Assembly: GCF_000214355.1 (NCBI RefSeq)
Contig: NC_015577.1
Span: 3,587,389-3,651,388, forward strand
Reading direction: 5' to 3'
Origin: Leadbettera azotonutricia ZAS-9
GTDB taxonomy: Bacteria > Spirochaetota > Spirochaetia > Treponematales > Breznakiellaceae
DNA: 64,000 nt
This document shows positions 8,244-16,227 of this stretch, piece by piece (the stretch's first letter is position 1; every line of letters begins with the position of its first letter). The notes beneath the pieces were generated by a model that was given only the letters and a program-made list of their open reading frames with translations, had not been told where the DNA came from and did no database searches. The position numbers and the translations under genes are program-made.

Positions 8244-10946
8244 TCACCGCAATTTAAGTGTGACAATCCAAAAAGGCGGAACGTCGATTTGTACTTTTCC
8301 TCCGGTAAGGGTTAATTCTGAAAGGGTTTCTTCATTAAGCCCCGCCATAAATGCCTTTTTTACGGGGAATTTAAATTCCACTGCGCCTTTAATTTTTTTT
8401 GTGGTAGTATTGTAAAACCTTAAGATATGGCCTTCTTCAAATTCACAGGGTTTGAAACAGGTAACATTGAGGCCTTTGGAAAGGCTGAGAAAGCTTTGAG
8501 TTTGGGGAAGGGGGCCTTTGGCTGTGGGGGTCACAGGAAGAGCCGACAGGGGGACTGCGAAATTACGCGCTTCGATATAACTGGCTGAAGTTTCCCAAGT
8601 TTCCTTGTGGGGTATAACCGAGTACTGGAAGCTGTGCGCACCCTTGCACTGGCCTTCGGGGGCAAAAACAAGCCAGCCGCCCCGGTCTTTGCGGGTGCGC
8701 ATTTTCCACTTGCTGATTTCACCAACGCAGCGAAGCAGGGTTACGGCGATCACAGAACCGGATTCTTCGTTGTAAACTTCAAATTCAGGAAGACCCCGGT
8801 TAGCAATGGTAAGACCATGTTCATCACCGGAGACATCACAAAATTCCTTCTGAGGGTTGGTAGTAAAGTATTCCTGCCACCCCGGCTCAATTACCTTTTC
8901 TACAGGGCGCTCGTCTACCGAAAATGCTCCGGCACTGACTGAAAGTCCGGCTTTGAAGCCCAGGGGAAAAAGAACCCTGAGGCGGTGATACTCAGCCTTG
9001 TTGTCGAATTGGGTTTCCATATCCAGGCGGGGTATACCGTAATACAAAGTAAGCCTGGTAGTAAAACTGCAATCTACGAGTTTTCCGCTGCGGCGCACAT
9101 CGGTGTCAATTGTAGTTTCAGGAAGATGAAAAATACCAGATACAGAGATGGCCTGGCTGACTTTTCCATTTTTAACAGTTTTAATACTAAGTGAAGAAGG
9201 ATCGGCAAATACGGTACTGTCATATTCGGGAGGACAGTAGGTATATTCATCACCGCAGTCGCCTGAATCGGCGAGGCGGCCTATGCCGGTATAGAGGGCT
9301 TTGGTCTTTTTATCGAAAACTTTAAAACTGCCGTCAGTATCAGCGCAAACCTTAAAAAATTCATTTTCGATTTCGGAGATGGGAAGGGTTTCACAGGAAG
9401 CCGGTGTTTTAGCCCCGGAAGCACTAAAAACAGGCTTAAAACTTATGGTTTTGTAACCCATGGGGGGCACATCTTTAACAAGCAGGGTGATATTACAGCG
9501 CAGGGTGCAATACTGGTTCGGGAAGGTATAAGGGTTGAGTTTGAGCTTGCCGGTAAAAACTTCGGCGCTGTTAAGGAAGCAGGGAATCTCTTTTTCACCG
9601 TCAAAGGCTTTTACTGAAGCGGGAATATCCCTTCCCAGGAGATCCTCGATGGTAATTACTTTGGCCTTTTTGTTTCCGGTCTCGTTAAAATCAATCTTCC
9701 CCATAAGTACAGGATCAAGATCCACAGTAAGATTAAGTGTATCACTGCGGGAAATACCGGAAGAATTAAACACTGCGGCAGCAATATCGCCTTTGAGACC
9801 TTCAGCGCTGATACCATTGTAGAAAATACTGCAGCGATCGAGCAGGGCTGAGCCAATTTCGCGGGACTGGTTGTAGCGGTAAATCATGTCGCGGTGTACC
9901 GCATCTATGCTGCAGCCGCAGATGGAATCGTGGGGCTGGTTTTGGAGCAGGCTGCGCCATGCCTCGAGTATCAGTTCTTTCGGATAGGGATAACCCTGAA
10001 GAGCAGCAAAACTGTGAATGGGCTCCAGGGTATTTTCGAGAAGGCTCTGCACCTCAAAATTGGCCTGTTTAAGGTACATACGGGTAGAAATTGTGGATGT
10101 AAGTATAATGGCCGTATGGGTTCCCATCATTTCGCCCTTATGGGTTTTGATGCTTTTTCCTTTTATTTCTTTTTCAAGGGCAGTAAAAAATTCTTCAAGG
10201 GTGGTATGGACGATTTTTCCTTTCTTCATTTTTTGATTGGCGCCCTTTATCACTTTTGAAAGATAGGGAACCGCTTCAAGATGATCCCCGCCGTTGCTCA
10301 GGTAAAGTACATCGGTACTTGCTCTGGGGGATGAATCGTCTATGTATTTGTCCAAACGTTTAGCCAGAAGATCGGGATCATCGGGGAATTCAGCGCCCGT
10401 GGAATAACCTATGGGCATAAGGTTCACGAAAATTTTGGAGCCGTCAGGAGACTCCCAGTAGAATTCATTTTTATCCACATCTTCAGTAGCGCCCCGCCAA
10501 AAGGTCATCTGCTTCATGCCGAGGCCTGCAAGGATCTGGGGCATCTGCGACGGGTGACCGAAGGAATCGGGGAGATAGCCTATGTTCATCTTTTTGCCAA
10601 ATTTGCGGCTCAGCCTTTCACCCATAAGCCAGTTGCGTATATGGGATTCGCCTGAAATGAGCACTTCGTCGGGGAGCACATACCAGGGTCCGATTACCAG
10701 GCGTCCGTCCAGAACCAGTTTTTTAATCCTGTCAAAAGCCTCAGGCTTTACCGCAAGGTAATCTTCAATGGGTATCATTTGCCCATCCATCATAAAGGAA
10801 ACATAGCCGGGATCTCTTTCGAGTATGTCCAGAAGGTTATCGACCAGCCTTACCAGGCGCACCCTGAAATTCTGAAAATCCAGATACCATTCCCTGTCCC
10901 AGTGGGTTTTGGAAACCGCGTAGATTGTCTTTTTTGATACGGCCAT
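8244..10946 (-). CDS. alpha-mannosidase, glycoside hydrolase family 38
   Basis: A 900-residue retaining alpha-mannosidase that removes terminal alpha-mannose, probably from imported oligosaccharides since no signal peptide is seen. The zinc-site motif HWDREWY is at residues 15-21 (H15, D17). The catalytic nucleophile is D127 in YLPDSFGHPSQMPQI. HDSICGCSID supplies a further zinc histidine, and the C-terminal half is the usual beta-rich GH38 domain. The ATG at 10946 has GGAGG seven bases before it; the open frame extends 16 codons further without support. It pairs functionally with the GH2 beta-mannosidase at 53515. It is followed by the decayed toxin-antitoxin remnant. Confidence 0.93.
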   Translation of the reverse strand: MAVSKKTIYAVSKTHWDREWYLDFQNFRVRLVRLVDNLLDILERDPGYVSFMMDGQMIPIEDYLAVKPEAFDRIKKLVLDGRLVIGPWYVLPDEVLISGESHIRNWLMGERLSRKFGKKMNIGYLPDSFGHPSQMPQILAGLGMKQMTFWRGATEDVDKNEFYWESPDGSKIFVNLMPIGYSTGAEFPDDPDLLAKRLDKYIDDSSPRASTDVLYLSNGGDHLEAVPYLSKVIKGANQKMKKGKIVHTTLEEFFTALEKEIKGKSIKTHKGEMMGTHTAIILTSTISTRMYLKQANFEVQSLLENTLEPIHSFAALQGYPYPKELILEAWRSLLQNQPHDSICGCSIDAVHRDMIYRYNQSREIGSALLDRCSIFYNGISAEGLKGDIAAAVFNSSGISRSDTLNLTVDLDPVLMGKIDFNETGNKKAKVITIEDLLGRDIPASVKAFDGEKEIPCFLNSAEVFTGKLKLNPYTFPNQYCTLRCNITLLVKDVPPMGYKTISFKPVFSASGAKTPASCETLPISEIENEFFKVCADTDGSFKVFDKKTKALYTGIGRLADSGDCGDEYTYCPPEYDSTVFADPSSLSIKTVKNGKVSQAISVSGIFHLPETTIDTDVRRSGKLVDCSFTTRLTLYYGIPRLDMETQFDNKAEYHRLRVLFPLGFKAGLSVSAGAFSVDERPVEKVIEPGWQEYFTTNPQKEFCDVSGDEHGLTIANRGLPEFEVYNEESGSVIAVTLLRCVGEISKWKMRTRKDRGGWLVFAPEGQCKGAHSFQYSVIPHKETWETSASYIEARNFAVPLSALPVTPTAKGPLPQTQSFLSLSKGLNVTCFKPCEFEEGHILRFYNTTTKKIKGAVEFKFPVKKAFMAGLNEETLSELTLTGGKVQIDVPPFWIVTLKLR

Positions 10947-11004
10947 CGTGTACCTCCGCTGGATTAGTTTAACATTATCCCTTGTATCTGTCATCGCTAC
11001 CGGA

Positions 11005-11221
11005 GGCAGCCAAGGGCGGAGTTATGCAGCTTATCAAGGAACTTTCCAACGACTGGCTTGCCCGGGGAGTCAATGTAAACTGCATAGCTCCGGGCTATAT
11101 GGCCACCGACATGAACGAAGCCCTTCTGGCGAACGAAACCAGGTTCGCCCAGATCAGCGCCCGGATTCCTGCCAACAGATGGGGAACTGGCGCCGACATG
11201 AAAGGTTGTCAAAATTTTTAG
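11005..11221 (+). pseudogene. C-terminal fragment of a short-chain dehydrogenase (KduD-like)
   Basis: Reads AAKGGVMQLIKELSNDW, then GVNVNCIAPGYMATDMNEAL and IPANRWGTGADMKG, which is the part after the catalytic Tyr-x-x-x-Lys of a classical SDR, closest in pattern to 2-deoxy-D-gluconate 3-dehydrogenase. The lysine region is kept but the tyrosine and the whole nucleotide-binding half are gone. The 3' end is also lost: after DMKG the frame runs into AT-rich sequence and stops at 11221. The fragment is cut on both sides, so 11205-11221 probably marks the left edge of inserted DNA. Confidence 0.8.
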
Positions 11222-11298
11222 AGATATTAGAGAATTCATGAACTGAATCAACCTGTTATAAACAATATTTCTATTAAAATTCTGAAAAATTTTCGCTC

Positions 11299-11315
11299 GC
11301 GACATCAAGTGTCGT
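11299..11315. repeat. short palindrome, left copy of a pair bracketing the capsid operon
   Basis: GCGACATCAAGTGTCGT forms a five-base-pair hairpin. A close relative (14 of 17 bases identical) occurs at 15130-15146. Both copies follow a T-rich stretch (AAATTTT) and sit just outside the AT-rich four-gene operon. They could be recombination sites, ends of the island, or copies of a dispersed repeat. Confidence 0.5.
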
Positions 11316-11333
11316 ACCTAAACTCTAATATTA

Positions 11334-11377
11334 TTGATAGTTATCATTGAAAATGATAAAATCATTATCGAAGGTGG
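11334..11377 (+). promoter_or_regulatory. promoter-operator and RBS of the capsid operon
   Basis: TTGATA (11334-11339), a 17-bp spacer and TAAAAT (11357-11362) form a good sigma-70-type promoter. A perfect inverted repeat TTATCATT (11341-11348), GAA, AATGATAA (11352-11359) fills the spacer. A further half-site-like TCATTATC lies at 11362-11369. The arrangement resembles a repressor site; the half-sites are Fur-like in composition but not a full Fur box. AAGGTGG (11371-11377) is the RBS for the ATG at 11384. Confidence 0.65.
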
Positions 11378-11383
11378 ATAAAT

Positions 11384-11635
11384 ATGACTATAGGTAAATG
11401 GTATAACTGCTGTAAAGAAAACATGGAAGGAGAAAGATGCTTGTTCTGTGAAAACTTAAATTATTTCTATCATTCTGATGAAATTGATTTTGGCGTTCAT
11501 GAAAAATGGTTTACTTCTCAGCATTTTAAGGCCGAATTATGGATTCCTTCTCAAAAACCCATCCATTTACCAGTTATGACTCATTTGTTTGATGTTTTAT
11601 TTCAAAGCGATTCAGAAAACCAAGGGGGAATTTAA
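11384..11635 (+). CDS. unknown 83-residue protein, first gene of the capsid operon
   Basis: I do not recognise this protein. It has two cysteine pairs near the N-terminus (YNCCKENMEGERCLFCENL) that could hold a metal, then an aromatic segment and LPVMTHLFDVLFQ. The ATG has AAGGTGG seven bases upstream and its own promoter-operator. The stop overlaps the next ATG by one base (TAATG), so the two are translationally coupled. Base composition is strongly AT-rich like the rest of the operon and unlike the mannosidase upstream. A metal-binding role is only a guess. Confidence 0.7.
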   Translation: MTIGKWYNCCKENMEGERCLFCENLNYFYHSDEIDFGVHEKWFTSQHFKAELWIPSQKPIHLPVMTHLFDVLFQSDSENQGGI

Positions 11636-12366
11636 TGGATCATTCTAAAGCATTTTTATGGAAAATAGATTTGAATTTAAGGAAAAATTGTTTTGATCAT
11701 AAGGATATATACAACATACTTGAAAACATCACAAAATACATTCCTACATTAGATGATTATGATACTTATAATGAGGATGATATCAACAATTATGTTTTAC
11801 GATCAAGTGGTAATGCTGCTGCCAGGTTTGAATTATCATCTGACTCAATTTCTTATATATTCTACCATTCTGAAAATGATGATGAGTGGTTGGATTATCC
11901 AAATGTAATTTTTGATATTATTGAGTCCTCTGATATTATAAATCCATTATCAATAAATTATATTGAGCGATGTTCTGCTAATATTTTTAGGACAAAAATA
12001 AATCATGGAAGAATAATTAAAGATTTATTTATAAGGAATTCAGAATTCTCAAAATTGATGGAAAGTAATCCTATTATGAATTTTACTCCCGATTTCAGTG
12101 TTCTATTAGATAAAAAATTATCTATTTATAATAGGATTAATTTTAAGTCTGATAGTTCTTTACGAGATGACATGAATGAAACATATGCTAATTCTAAGGA
12201 GTTAACCGTATGGTTCTCCATCATTAAAAAAATTGGTTTTAATCCACAATTTAATATTTCTGAATGTTTTCGGTTATTCGACGCATATTACTCTAAGGAA
12301 TCTGATAATTTCAAAAGAAATATAGAAAACCCGATTTATAGATACTTAAAAGAATATGATAATTAG
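11635..12366 (+). CDS. unknown 243-residue protein upstream of the capsid gene
   Basis: No family recognised. The sequence is acidic, rich in Asn, Asp, Ile and Tyr, and has no signal peptide, membrane segment or obvious catalytic motif. It begins MDHSKAFLWKIDLNLRKN, is preceded by AAGGGGGAA, overlaps the previous gene by one base and ends eight bases before the capsid start. Its fixed place before the capsid gene suggests a partner, cargo or assembly factor, but portal and protease hallmarks are absent. Confidence 0.7.
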   Translation: MDHSKAFLWKIDLNLRKNCFDHKDIYNILENITKYIPTLDDYDTYNEDDINNYVLRSSGNAAARFELSSDSISYIFYHSENDDEWLDYPNVIFDIIESSDIINPLSINYIERCSANIFRTKINHGRIIKDLFIRNSEFSKLMESNPIMNFTPDFSVLLDKKLSIYNRINFKSDSSLRDDMNETYANSKELTVWFSIIKKIGFNPQFNISECFRLFDAYYSKESDNFKRNIENPIYRYLKEYDN

Positions 12367-12374
12367 GAGGAATT

Positions 12375-13553
12375 ATGTCAATACTAAACATTGATAAAAT
12401 TTTAACTGAATTAAGAAATTACTATAGAGATGGTACAAATAGTCTATTATTTAGGAATTCCCCTGTTTTTAAGTCATTGGGAAAGACTACAATAAGTGAT
12501 AATAAATATTGTTATAGTGTTCTCTATGGAGATGGTGGTTCGGCATCAGGGAACTATGACGATGCAAAAGATAAGGCTTTAAAAAACAATAAATTTACTG
12601 ATATTACCGTTCCATGCAAAGAATTATATGGTTCCTATTTTGTTGATAGTACATCCATTAAAGATCAAACTGAAACAGAAGTTATTCATGGAGCAGAATT
12701 ATTTATTGCTACAGAATCATTAAGAAAATTAATTGCAACATCTTTTTATGGTATGGGATATGGAGAATTTTTTAAAGTTAAAAAAGAGATCGCTACCAAA
12801 AGTGGCATAATGAATAACGTACAATTATCTGAAGAATCAATAATGTCTATTCATGTTGGAACCACATTTCAAGGAACAATAGAGTCTGGATTTCCAGGAA
12901 ACAGATTAGGAAAATCAATAAATGTTATAACTAATATTTCGGAAAATGTTATTACTTTTTCAGCAACAGAAAATGAAGTCTACCCAGAAAATTCATATTT
13001 ATGTATATCTGGATGCAGGGATACTGATGGTACACCATTATTACCACAAGGATTATCTGCTTGGGTGCCATCAATATACGAAAGGAAAGATGAAAAATGG
13101 GATAGATATATAGAAAATGATTTTAATGGACTAAAAAGATCAAAAGATATAAAAAGACTAGCAGGAGAGTTTATTATTCAAGCAGAAAATGAAAAAATTT
13201 CTGATTGTATAAAAAGATTATATAGACTTGTTTATAGATCTGGCTCTAAACCAAATGTTATAGCTATAAACGACCGTGTTTATGCAGCGTTATTAAAAGA
13301 ACTAACTCCAGGTTATTATAAAAAAGAGACTTCACAAAAGGAAAGTCAGAATACTTCTATAGATCTTGATTTTGCAAGTCAATATCTTGATTATATTATA
13401 GAAGACCCATATTGCCCTTCGGATTTAATTTATATTTTTGATAATGACAAAATTGAATTTGTTTTTTTTAATCAAAAAAGGAAGATGTTTTTTCGAAGAA
13501 TAAAAATGATACGCGTATACATATTAGTACCCTATTATGTGCTGAAAGAATAA
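12375..13553 (+). CDS. orphan HK97-type phage major capsid protein, frameshifted near the C-terminus
   Basis: A 392-residue product that follows the layout of a tailed-phage major capsid family: an N-terminal arm (LRNYYRDGTNSLLFRNSPVF), E-loop-like GDGGSASGNYDDAKDKALK, spine-helix region ATESLRKLIATSFYGMGYGE, a beta domain ending SYLCISGCRD, then GLSAWVPSIY, SKPNVIAINDRVYAALLKEL and DYIIEDPYCPSDLIYIFD. These correspond in order to segments of capsid proteins from phages of proteobacteria. The RBS AGGAGG is clear. A run of five A at 13502-13506 seems to have lost one base: the -1 frame continues IHISTLLCAERINMGSS and stops at 13651, giving a better capsid end (~425 residues). There are no terminase, portal, protease or tail genes nearby. 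Strongly AT-rich. Confidence 0.85.
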   Translation: MSILNIDKILTELRNYYRDGTNSLLFRNSPVFKSLGKTTISDNKYCYSVLYGDGGSASGNYDDAKDKALKNNKFTDITVPCKELYGSYFVDSTSIKDQTETEVIHGAELFIATESLRKLIATSFYGMGYGEFFKVKKEIATKSGIMNNVQLSEESIMSIHVGTTFQGTIESGFPGNRLGKSINVITNISENVITFSATENEVYPENSYLCISGCRDTDGTPLLPQGLSAWVPSIYERKDEKWDRYIENDFNGLKRSKDIKRLAGEFIIQAENEKISDCIKRLYRLVYRSGSKPNVIAINDRVYAALLKELTPGYYKKETSQKESQNTSIDLDFASQYLDYIIEDPYCPSDLIYIFDNDKIEFVFFNQKRKMFFRRIKMIRVYILVPYYVLKE

Positions 13554-13651
13554 ATATGGGCAGTTCTTTTATTACACTGAAAATACAAGGTAATATCTGC
13601 CTTTATGATACATCTAGTATCGGGGTATTAAAATTAATCAATGAATATTAA
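13502..13651 (+). other. apparent -1 frameshift and alternative C-terminus of the capsid gene
   Basis: At A5 (13502-13506) the zero frame goes on to MIRVYILVPYYVLKE and stops at 13553. Adding one A, or slipping back one base, gives NDTRIHISTLLCAER, then GSSFITLKIQGNICLYD and VLKLINEY, stopping at 13649-13651. The second reading uses the otherwise empty gap before the next gene. Programmed slippage, a mutation or a sequencing error are all possible. Confidence 0.6.
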
Positions 13652-13698
13652 TCATTATAAAAATTTGCTGATAATTATTTAGCAAAATCAGGAAAATC

Positions 13699-15021
13699 AT
13701 GTTTTTTAACACAATTAAAACTAAATTACGGAAACAAAAAATTCAATTTAATTTGAAAGAATCATTAAAACGTAATAACCAGCTATGGCAAGAAGAAGAA
13801 CTCATGAAAGAGGTACATCGAAAGCAAGAAGAACAATGGAGACAAGAGGAGCAGCAGAAGGAGGCCGAAGAAGAAAAAGAAGAACAATTGAGGGAACAGC
13901 AAGAACAACAAAAACAATTAAAAAAATGGATGGAAGAAAGGCTGCAAAAACAAAAGGAATATGAAGAAGCAGAAAAATGGGAACAGCAAGAGCAGCGAAA
14001 ACTGTTAGAGGAACTACGCCAAAAGAAACTCCATGAGCAAGAAGAGCAAAGAACGAACGAAAAACTCCACAGGGAAGCAGAGCGGCAAAAACCAGCAGAA
14101 CAACAGGAACAAGAAAAACAGAAAAGAGAGACAGAACAACAAAAGCAAGATGAATTATCAAACGAAAAAAAATTAAAAGGCGAGGAAAAATTAGGGAATT
14201 TTTTATATGATTTTTGTTCAGCTTATTTAGATAATGATATTTTTAAAATTTGTATAAAATTAAAAAATAAATTAGTAATCAACAATGTTATAAAATATGA
14301 CGATACTAATATAATACTCTGGTCTGCAGTAATTATATTTATTGTGTGTCACATAAATAAAATCCCCATTCATTTTGAAACAATGCCAGATTATTGCAAA
14401 TTAGATAATTTGGATATTCAATTTAAAGTACACAAAATCATTTTTGAATTAGATTTAAGCAATAATCAGGAATTAATCGAAACCATGGATTCTGAAAAAC
14501 GATGTATGCAGCATCAAGAATGGGAAGAAGAGCAAAAAACCCTGAAAAAGAACCGAGAAATTGAAAAACAGCGTGAGCGTGAAGAAAAAGCAAAACTATA
14601 CAAACAAAAACAGGAAGAAGAACAAAGAAGAGAGGGAGAACGCCGGAGACAAGAAGAACAACGACGCCAAGAAGAACATCGCAAATATGAACAGCAGCAA
14701 CGAGAAGAAGAACAGCAGCGTCAAAAAGAAAGAATGCGACAAGAATATCAAAAGCATCAAGATGGTGAACAATATGAATATAAACGAAGAAATGAATACA
14801 GAAGATCAAATTTTCGATATTCGGATGCAGAAACGAAAAAACATTGCGAAATTTTACGACTCTCTTTTAGTCTAACTAAAGAAGAGATTAAGAAAGCATA
14901 TAAAATTCAAATGAAAAAATATCATCCTGATATTAATAAGAATACAGAAGAATGCACTGAAATGGCAAAAAAAATTAACGCCGCAAAAGACTATCTTTAT
15001 AAATGGATTGAAAATCAATGA
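13699..15021 (+). CDS. coiled-coil protein with C-terminal J domain
   Basis: A 440-residue protein in four parts. Residues ~15-160 are a Glu/Gln/Lys-rich coiled coil. Residues ~165-255 are a compact segment (LGNFLYDFCSAYLDNDIF, then TNIILWSAVIIFIVCHINK) of unknown fold. Residues ~265-370 are a second coiled coil. Residues ~373-438 are a J domain with KKYHPDINK. The HPD tripeptide means it can stimulate an Hsp70 ATPase. J domains are normally N-terminal, so the order is unusual. It is the last gene of the capsid operon and a terminator follows. A structural or scaffolding rod that recruits DnaK is a reasonable inference; phages such as lambda need DnaK-DnaJ for replication and some depend on chaperones for capsid assembly. 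Confidence 0.75.
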   Translation: MFFNTIKTKLRKQKIQFNLKESLKRNNQLWQEEELMKEVHRKQEEQWRQEEQQKEAEEEKEEQLREQQEQQKQLKKWMEERLQKQKEYEEAEKWEQQEQRKLLEELRQKKLHEQEEQRTNEKLHREAERQKPAEQQEQEKQKRETEQQKQDELSNEKKLKGEEKLGNFLYDFCSAYLDNDIFKICIKLKNKLVINNVIKYDDTNIILWSAVIIFIVCHINKIPIHFETMPDYCKLDNLDIQFKVHKIIFELDLSNNQELIETMDSEKRCMQHQEWEEEQKTLKKNREIEKQREREEKAKLYKQKQEEEQRREGERRRQEEQRRQEEHRKYEQQQREEEQQRQKERMRQEYQKHQDGEQYEYKRRNEYRRSNFRYSDAETKKHCEILRLSFSLTKEEIKKAYKIQMKKYHPDINKNTEECTEMAKKINAAKDYLYKWIENQ

Positions 15022-15055
15022 AAAGATTAAGTAGTATCATTCAGAAAATTCCTAT

Positions 15056-15082
15056 AATGTATACTTTTTTATACATTTTTTA
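15056..15082 (+). terminator. intrinsic terminator of the capsid operon
   Basis: AATGTATA (15056-15063) pairs perfectly with TATACATT (15070-15077) across a six-base loop, followed by TTTTA. It lies 35 bases after the J-domain gene stop. The stem is AT-only apart from two pairs, so efficiency may be modest. Confidence 0.55.
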
Positions 15083-15129
15083 CTATTAATCCTCGATTTT
15101 TACAAAAAAAGCTTAAGAAATTTTTAAAC

Positions 15130-15146
15130 GCGACATTAGATGTCGT
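15130..15146. repeat. short palindrome, right copy of the pair bracketing the capsid operon
   Basis: GCGACATTAGATGTCGT has perfect six-base arms (15131-15136 and 15140-15145). It matches the copy at 11299-11315 in 14 of 17 bases, in the same orientation as far as a palindrome can show. Base composition rises towards the chromosomal average to its right. Confidence 0.5.
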
Positions 15147-15234
15147 CGGGCAAGGCTATTATTCCTTATATAGATTGATGGCTATGGAGGATTGAGTTTG
15201 TGTAAGTCATCCCCAGAGTGCCGAAGGAGCATAT

Positions 15235-16161
15235 ATGAAAATGAAATTTTACGGAGTGCGCGGCAGCTATCCTACCCCGGACGCAAGAATGATGGGCTAT
15301 GGCGGAAAGACCGCATCAGTAGCTTTCTTCAATGAAAACAGTAAAGGAAAAACAGTACCCCTTTTCATTGATGCTGGCAACGGTATTGTTACCGCTGGTC
15401 AAGAACTCATGAAGGGGCTGTTCGACGGGTCAGTAAATACTACTTTCCCCATTCTCTTTACCCACCTGCACCCTGATCATACGGAAGGGTTTACCTTTTT
15501 CGCCCCCAACTTCCTGCCTCAAGTAACCCTTTATTTACTGGGTATGGAAACCCTCAAAAAAAACGTGGGCGCAGTATTGAAGCAGAAAATGCTTCCGCCT
15601 ACATATCCCATTGAATATCGCGACCTAAAATCATACCGCAACCACGGGGTATTAAGTGATGGTCAAAGAATTGCCATAACTGCAAGTGGTATTCCTATCC
15701 CGTATACCGATACCGCTGCAAAAGCAAACAAAGACGAACTTGTCTATATCGTAGACGTGATGCAGTCCTTTGCCCCGTCGCACCCCCAGCAAGGCGCCCT
15801 TTATTTCAAGGTTACCGATGCTAAAACATCGAAATCCGTTGCTTGTATATGGGATATTGAAAGTCATACCGGCGGTGATATGAGAGTAATCAATTTCGCC
15901 AAAGGCTGTGATTATATGATCCACGATACCCAATATACTGACGAAGAATATTACAGCAATAAAATGATTGTTCAAGGCTTCGGCCATTCAACTTACAATA
16001 TGGCAATTGAAAATGCTACAAAAGCCGGTATTGGTACGCTTATACCTTTTCATTACAACCCTAACCATACTGACGAAAAATTGAATGAAATATTCAATAA
16101 TTTCAAAGACAAAAGTATATTGCAGTTTATGGCTAAAGAAGGAATGGCAATAGAGATATAA
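15235..16161 (+). CDS. metallo-beta-lactamase-fold hydrolase
   Basis: A 308-residue MBL-fold protein. It begins KMKFYGVRGSYPTPDARMMG, as in the cyclic-nucleotide phosphodiesterase/RNase Z-like branch, then FIDAGNGIV and the zinc motif THLHPDH (about residues 76-82). The later metal residues are visible as CIWDIESH, YMIHDTQYTDEEY and FGHSTYNMA. It is cytoplasmic; the substrate is likely a phosphodiester or another small ester but cannot be named. The ATG follows GAAGGAGC. Base composition is intermediate between the AT-rich genes on either side, so it may have a different origin from the capsid operon. A strong terminator follows. Confidence 0.85.
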   Translation: MKMKFYGVRGSYPTPDARMMGYGGKTASVAFFNENSKGKTVPLFIDAGNGIVTAGQELMKGLFDGSVNTTFPILFTHLHPDHTEGFTFFAPNFLPQVTLYLLGMETLKKNVGAVLKQKMLPPTYPIEYRDLKSYRNHGVLSDGQRIAITASGIPIPYTDTAAKANKDELVYIVDVMQSFAPSHPQQGALYFKVTDAKTSKSVACIWDIESHTGGDMRVINFAKGCDYMIHDTQYTDEEYYSNKMIVQGFGHSTYNMAIENATKAGIGTLIPFHYNPNHTDEKLNEIFNNFKDKSILQFMAKEGMAIEI

Positions 16162-16168
16162 CAGTTTA

Positions 16169-16197
16169 TCCTCCCGGTAATACCGGGAGGAATTTTT
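16169..16197 (+). terminator. strong intrinsic terminator after the MBL gene
   Basis: TCCTCCCGGT (16169-16178) pairs perfectly with ACCGGGAGGA (16182-16191) across AAT, followed by ATTTTT. This separates the MBL gene from the downstream J-domain gene. Confidence 0.9.
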
Positions 16198-16227
16198 AAA
16201 TAAATTCAAAATATTAAGGAGGTTTCA

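Noticed and set aside
11341-11369. Full Fur box at the capsid promoter
   Set aside because: The half-sites are Fur-like but spacing does not match the 19-bp consensus, so it is reported only as a palindromic operator.
12375-13553. Encapsulin rather than phage capsid
   Set aside because: Length and the GLSAWVP and PYCPSDLIYI regions fit the tailed-phage capsid family. No cargo enzyme such as ferritin-like protein or peroxidase is beside it.
13802-14809. Hydrophobic open frames antisense to the coiled-coil/J-domain gene
   Set aside because: They arise from the complement of Glu/Gln/Lys codons, giving Leu, Val and Phe. No start signals are seen.
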